A DNA stretch of 9,078 nucleotides, from positions 1 to 9,078 of the forward strand of contig CAZXLA010000153.1 of NCBI GenBank assembly GCA_964641895.1, given 5' to 3'. The notes under the pieces were generated by a model. It was not told the origin of the DNA, did no database searches, and worked only from the letters and a program-made list of their open reading frames with translations. The stretch is from UBA2421 sp964641895. Lineage in GTDB: Bacteria; Planctomycetota; Phycisphaerae; Tepidisphaerales; Tepidisphaeraceae. Shown here one piece after another: positions 6,165 through 9,078 of the stretch. Made by a program: the position numbers and the translations under genes. How positions within the stretch are numbered: position 1 is the first letter of the stretch; every line of letters begins with the position of its first letter.

Positions 6165-7427
6165 TTACATCGAGCGCAAACGATTTATGACAGCAATGCC
6201 AAGTATCGTTTCCTGCTCCTGCGTCCCCATGTTTTTGAGATTCACCGTCCCACCCGCCAGTTCCGCATCCCCGACGATGATACACCAACTCGCGCCTTCG
6301 CGGTCGGCTAGTTTGAACTGGCTTTTAACGGCCCGGCCGGTGAGGTCCATGTCGGTTGCGATGCCGGCGGCGCGGAGTTCCTGGAGCAATTGCAGATTTG
6401 CGGCGCGGGCAGCGTCGCCGTGGGCGATTAGCCAGACTAGGGGTTTCTTATCGATGGGCAATTCGACGCTTTGCGCTTCGAGTGCGATGAGCAGTCGCTC
6501 CAAGCCGCTGCCGAAGCCTACGCCGGGGGTGGGTTTGCCGCCTAATTGTTCGACTAAGTTGTCGTATCGTCCACCACCCCCAAGCGCATTCTGAGAACCG
6601 AGGCCGCTTGCTGTGACTTCCCACAATGTGTCGGTGTAGTAGTCGAAGCCTCTTACGAGTGCGCCATCAATGGTGAAGTTTATTTGCGCCTGCTTAAGCA
6701 GGCGGGCCACTTGGTCGAAATGCGCTTTGGATTTTTCTGACAACGACTCGGAAGCAGGGGGCGCGCCTTTGCAGGCTTCCACGTCGCGCGGGTCTTTGCT
6801 GTCGAGGATTCTTAAAGGGTTCGTTTCCAATCGGCGCTGGGAATCTTCGCTGAGCGACGCGGTTTTGGGCGATAGGAATTTCACCAGTTCATCGCGATAC
6901 CGCAATTTGCTTTCGCGATCGCCGAGGCTGTTCACGCGCAGCGCCAGGTCTTTCACGCCGCAGCGAGCGTAGAACGCGAGTTGCAGCAGAATGCATTCGA
7001 CATCCTGCTCCGGGTTCGTTACGCCGAAGGCTTCGATGCCGAACTGATGGTGCTGGCGCAGGCGGCCTTTTTGCGGGCGCTCGTAGCGGAAGTTCGGGCC
7101 GATGTAGAAGACCTTCACCACGCTGCCCGGGTCGTTGAGCAGCTTGCCTTCGATGACGGCGCGCGCCACGCCGGCGGTTTGCTCGGGGCGCAGGGTGATC
7201 GATCGGCCGCCGCGGTCGGTGAAGGTGTAGGTTTCCTTGGTGACCAGATCAGTCGTCTCGCCGGCGCCGCGGTGGAACAGTTCGGTGTGCTCGAAGAGCG
7301 GCGTGCGGATTTCGCCGAAGTGATACAGCGCCGCCGTCTCGCGCGCTATGCGCTCGATCGCCTGCCATTTCGCGGCTTCGGCGGGAAGGATGTCGGCGGT
7401 TCCGATAGGGGCAGTGATGTCGGCCAT
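6165..7427 (-). CDS. hisS: Histidine-tRNA ligase (histidyl-tRNA synthetase)
   Basis: A 420-residue class II aminoacyl-tRNA synthetase that charges tRNA-His with histidine using ATP in the cytoplasm. The motif 1 region is around residues 39-57, TLRPEQT at 78-84, and motif 2 at 113-135 begins FRYERPQKGR. The histidine-specific loop LVRGFDYYT is at 257-265 with the catalytic Arg at 259, the same number as in E. coli. GGGGRYD is at 283-289 and motif 3, GFGSGLERL, at 304-312. The C-terminal anticodon-binding domain spans about 328-415. Length is normal for a bacterial HisRS. The start ATG at 7425-7427 places MADITAPIGTADILP at the usual N-terminus. It has no Shine-Dalgarno sequence; a repeat element ends 17 bases upstream. 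It follows tig on the same strand and precedes a small membrane protein gene. Confidence 0.97.
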   Translation of the reverse strand: MADITAPIGTADILPAEAAKWQAIERIARETAALYHFGEIRTPLFEHTELFHRGAGETTDLVTKETYTFTDRGGRSITLRPEQTAGVARAVIEGKLLNDPGSVVKVFYIGPNFRYERPQKGRLRQHHQFGIEAFGVTNPEQDVECILLQLAFYARCGVKDLALRVNSLGDRESKLRYRDELVKFLSPKTASLSEDSQRRLETNPLRILDSKDPRDVEACKGAPPASESLSEKSKAHFDQVARLLKQAQINFTIDGALVRGFDYYTDTLWEVTASGLGSQNALGGGGRYDNLVEQLGGKPTPGVGFGSGLERLLIALEAQSVELPIDKKPLVWLIAHGDAARAANLQLLQELRAAGIATDMDLTGRAVKSQFKLADREGASWCIIVGDAELAGGTVNLKNMGTQEQETILGIAVINRLRSM

Positions 7428-7444
7428 CTCAGCACCAAAGAAAA

Positions 7445-7521
7445 TGAACCGCAGATTTGCAGATTTCGCAGATTAGAAAGAGGTTGCTCTTATCTGCGTA
7501 ATCTGCGTAATCTGCGGTTCA
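7445..7521. repeat. Inverted repeat (CCGCAGAT type), copy 3, between tig and hisS
   Basis: The left arm at about 7445-7482 begins TGAACCGCAGATT and the right arm at about 7487-7521 ends AATCTGCGGTTCA. The first 13 bases pair perfectly and most of the rest pair with small slips, leaving a loop of only a few bases. Each arm contains three GCAGATT-type units spaced about 9-10 bases apart. The element lies in the 117-bp gap between the tig stop and the hisS start and ends 17 bases before the hisS ATG. In the tig-to-hisS transcript it would form a strong hairpin followed by a broken U-rich stretch (TTCATTTTCTTT). It could therefore weaken or attenuate read-through, but it lacks the clean T-run of an intrinsic terminator. 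Confidence 0.85.
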
Positions 7522-7544
7522 AAAGTGATCGCAGCGTTCGCGGA

Positions 7545-8909
7545 TTACTCGGGTTTTTTTGCCGTCACGTCCACTTCGCTGATCTCCGCCGTCTCCAGGA
7601 TTTTGTCGACGGCTTTTTGTTCGCGCAACTGCACATACATGTTCGACAGCGTGCCGTCTTTGCTCATGGCCTGTTTAAGCTTTTCGGGCCGTTCGCCCCG
7701 TTGGGCGGCGATCATGGCGATGCGGCCGTTGAGTTCACCCTCGTCCACATCCACGCCGAAATCATTGCTGATCTTCTGCAGGATGAAAAACAGCTTCAGC
7801 TCGCGGGCGGCTTCGTCTTTGGCGCCTACCTTCAGCTTTTCGAGATTCGCGCGAATCGTGTCTTCCGGCATTCCGCGCATCATCAGGTCGACCGCGCGGC
7901 GGTTGATCACGCGCAGCGCCTGGCGATCGCTCAACCGGCTGGGGACTTCGATCGTGGTGTTATCCAGCAGATATTTGTGAACCTGCTCGCGAAGGGCCGA
8001 CTGCACGTCCATCTTGATGCGCTCTTCCATTTGTTCTTTGAGCGCATCACGCAATTGCTGCTGGTTTTCAAAGCCCAGATCGGTCAGAAACTCTTCGTCG
8101 ATCTCGGCCAGTTCAAGCTTCTTGATGTCTTTCAGCGAAAACTCCAGAGTGACTTCCTTGCCGCGGATTTTTTCGCCGGGGTGGGTTTCCGGGACGGCGA
8201 CTTTCACGTCGCGATTCTCGCCAGATTTGAGGCCGGCAAGCTGCTTATCGAGGTCAGCAACATCAATCCCGCCGATGCGGCCGGGGCGGCTGACGATCTG
8301 GGCATCGTGCTGATGGCCGACGACTTCATCGCCGAGTTTCACATGCACATCGACGACCAGATAATCCTTATCTTCCACGCCGCGATCTTCCACCGGCACC
8401 AGCAGGCCTTGCTGCTCGCGCAGGTTCTGCATCGCCTGATCGACGTTTTCTTCGGTGATGGCGATTTGCGGCCGGCTGACCTTCACGCCCTTTAGTTCCG
8501 GCACGGTGATGTCCGGCTGCACTTCGACTTCGAAACTGTATTTCAGCCCCTGGTCGTCCTTCAGTTCCATCGCTTTGGGGTCGGCAAAGACGGGTTCGCC
8601 GATCACCTGAAGATTGTTCTTTTCCACCGCCTGCTCGTAGCTTTCGCCGATCAAGCTTCGGCGGACCTGCTCGCGAATGTCGGCGCTGAACTTCTTTTCC
8701 AGCAGCTTTTGCGGGACATGGCCGGGTCGGAAGCCCGGAACGCTGGCTTGCTGGCGCAGTTCCTTAAACTGTTCTGCCAGCTTGGCTTCGATGCGTTCTT
8801 TGGGGATTTCGACTACGACTTTCTTCGTCGCCGGGCCGGCGTCTTCGATCTGGATCGGGTACTGAAACGCTTCGGTCTGCTCCGCGACGACGGCTTGATT
8901 TTCTGCCAT
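7545..8909 (-). CDS. tig: Trigger factor, ribosome-associated chaperone
   Basis: A 454-residue protein that binds at the ribosomal exit tunnel and helps nascent chains fold. The N-terminal ribosome-binding domain (about 15-125) has the signature GFRPGHVP at residues 59-66. A central FKBP-like domain (about 170-262) follows, then the helical C-terminal chaperone domain (about 265-440). E. coli trigger factor is 432 residues, so the length is normal. The FKBP-like part keeps the end of the fold (ETHPGEKIRGKEVTLEFSLK) but lacks the usual PGFE segment, so prolyl isomerase activity is doubtful. The frame extends upstream to a GTG at 8919-8921, but GAGGAT lies 6 bases before the ATG at 8907-8909, so that ATG is the likely start. 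The GTG reading would put the Shine-Dalgarno sequence inside the gene. It is the first gene of the tig-hisS block. Confidence 0.96.
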   Translation of the reverse strand: MAENQAVVAEQTEAFQYPIQIEDAGPATKKVVVEIPKERIEAKLAEQFKELRQQASVPGFRPGHVPQKLLEKKFSADIREQVRRSLIGESYEQAVEKNNLQVIGEPVFADPKAMELKDDQGLKYSFEVEVQPDITVPELKGVKVSRPQIAITEENVDQAMQNLREQQGLLVPVEDRGVEDKDYLVVDVHVKLGDEVVGHQHDAQIVSRPGRIGGIDVADLDKQLAGLKSGENRDVKVAVPETHPGEKIRGKEVTLEFSLKDIKKLELAEIDEEFLTDLGFENQQQLRDALKEQMEERIKMDVQSALREQVHKYLLDNTTIEVPSRLSDRQALRVINRRAVDLMMRGMPEDTIRANLEKLKVGAKDEAARELKLFFILQKISNDFGVDVDEGELNGRIAMIAAQRGERPEKLKQAMSKDGTLSNMYVQLREQKAVDKILETAEISEVDVTAKKPE

Positions 8910-8986
8910 GACGATCCTCACAGTAATAATTCAGCTAAGGCGTGCGTAAACCGGCCAAAATCGCCCGATCCGACGCGAGCCACGTA

Positions 8987-9014
8987 ATTTAACCCACGCG
9001 GGGGGCAAAATCAA
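8987..9014 (-). promoter_or_regulatory. Possible promoter for tig
   Basis: On the minus strand, TTGATT (9009-9014) and TTAAAT (8987-8992) are separated by 16 bases. Each matches four of six consensus bases. The -10 lies about 78 bases before the tig ATG, giving a leader of roughly 70 bases that includes the GAGGAT ribosome-binding site. The match is weak and is reported as the best candidate in the gap. Confidence 0.25.
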
Positions 9015-9044
9015 AGGCGTCGGGCAACTGCGGAATCGAATTGG

Positions 9045-9078
9045 GCCCACGAATCCACACGAATGACCACAAATTATG
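9045..9078. repeat. Partial dispersed repeat (CCACGAAT module) at the right edge
   Basis: GCCCACGAATCCACACGAAT from 9046 closely resembles the inner left module of the repeat at 2348-2514 (GCCCACGAATCAGCACGAAT from 2390), with the same spacing of 9-10 bases between CACGAAT units. No CCGCAGAT outer arm precedes it, so either this is a copy of the inner module alone or its partner lies beyond the window. It sits upstream of tig. Confidence 0.7.

Noticed and set aside
6981..8495. 504-codon open frame on the plus strand opposite hisS and tig
   Set aside because: It is antisense to two clearly identified genes and crosses their intergenic repeat. Its composition (many Phe, His, Asp, Ala and Arg) is that of the complement of high-GC coding sequence, and no domain is recognisable.
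8910..8921. GTG start for tig at 8919-8921
   Set aside because: The ATG at 8907-8909 has GAGGAT 6 bases upstream, and the GTG would place that site inside the coding region.
8923..8950. TTTACG-16-TATTAC as the tig promoter
   Set aside because: Its transcript would start at about the GAGGAT ribosome-binding site and leave almost no leader, although tig has a clear Shine-Dalgarno sequence.

Overview
The window is about 60% GC by eye and carries single-copy bacterial housekeeping genes (recQ, hisS, tig) mixed with poorly characterised genes. A prepilin-type N-terminus of the F-T-L-V-E-L-L-V-V kind, a cytochrome c fused to a glucose/sorbosone dehydrogenase domain, a short bactofilin-like beta-helix protein, weak or absent Shine-Dalgarno sequences, and intergenic repeats built on CCGCAGAT together suggest a Planctomycetota-type bacterium, perhaps Phycisphaerae. 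This is inference; no rRNA or other decisive marker is present.

Layout. Left block, all on the minus strand and read right to left: a four-helix membrane protein of unknown function (2518-3201), a bactofilin-like protein (1994-2338), a 341-bp gap with one clear stem-loop, a secreted cytochrome c / PQQ-type sugar dehydrogenase (183-1652), and the first 58 codons of a type IV prepilin-like protein that runs off the left edge (1-174). Centre: recQ on the plus strand (3478-5415), divergent from the membrane gene and tail-to-tail with a small single-pass membrane protein (5394-6125), with a 22-bp overlap. Right block, minus strand: tig (trigger factor, 7545-8909), then hisS (6165-7427), then the small membrane protein. 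tig is the first gene of this block and a possible promoter lies before it.

How the genes relate. The functions do not form one pathway: tig and hisS serve protein folding and translation, RecQ serves DNA repair, and the sugar dehydrogenase serves periplasmic oxidation of sugars. I see no defence system, integrase, transposase, tRNA or CRISPR array.

The most interesting signal is non-coding. Three compound inverted repeats (2348-2514, 3281-3462, 7445-7521), with arms that begin or end in CCGCAGAT/ATCTGCGG and show an internal rhythm of about 9-11 bases, fill intergenic gaps. Each ends only 9-17 bases before the start codon of a gene that lacks a visible Shine-Dalgarno sequence. A partial relative sits at the right edge. 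Separately, a 42-bp near-perfect palindrome lies in frame inside recQ and encodes part of the linker between the RQC and HRDC domains, much as palindromic elements are known to insert into Rickettsia genes.
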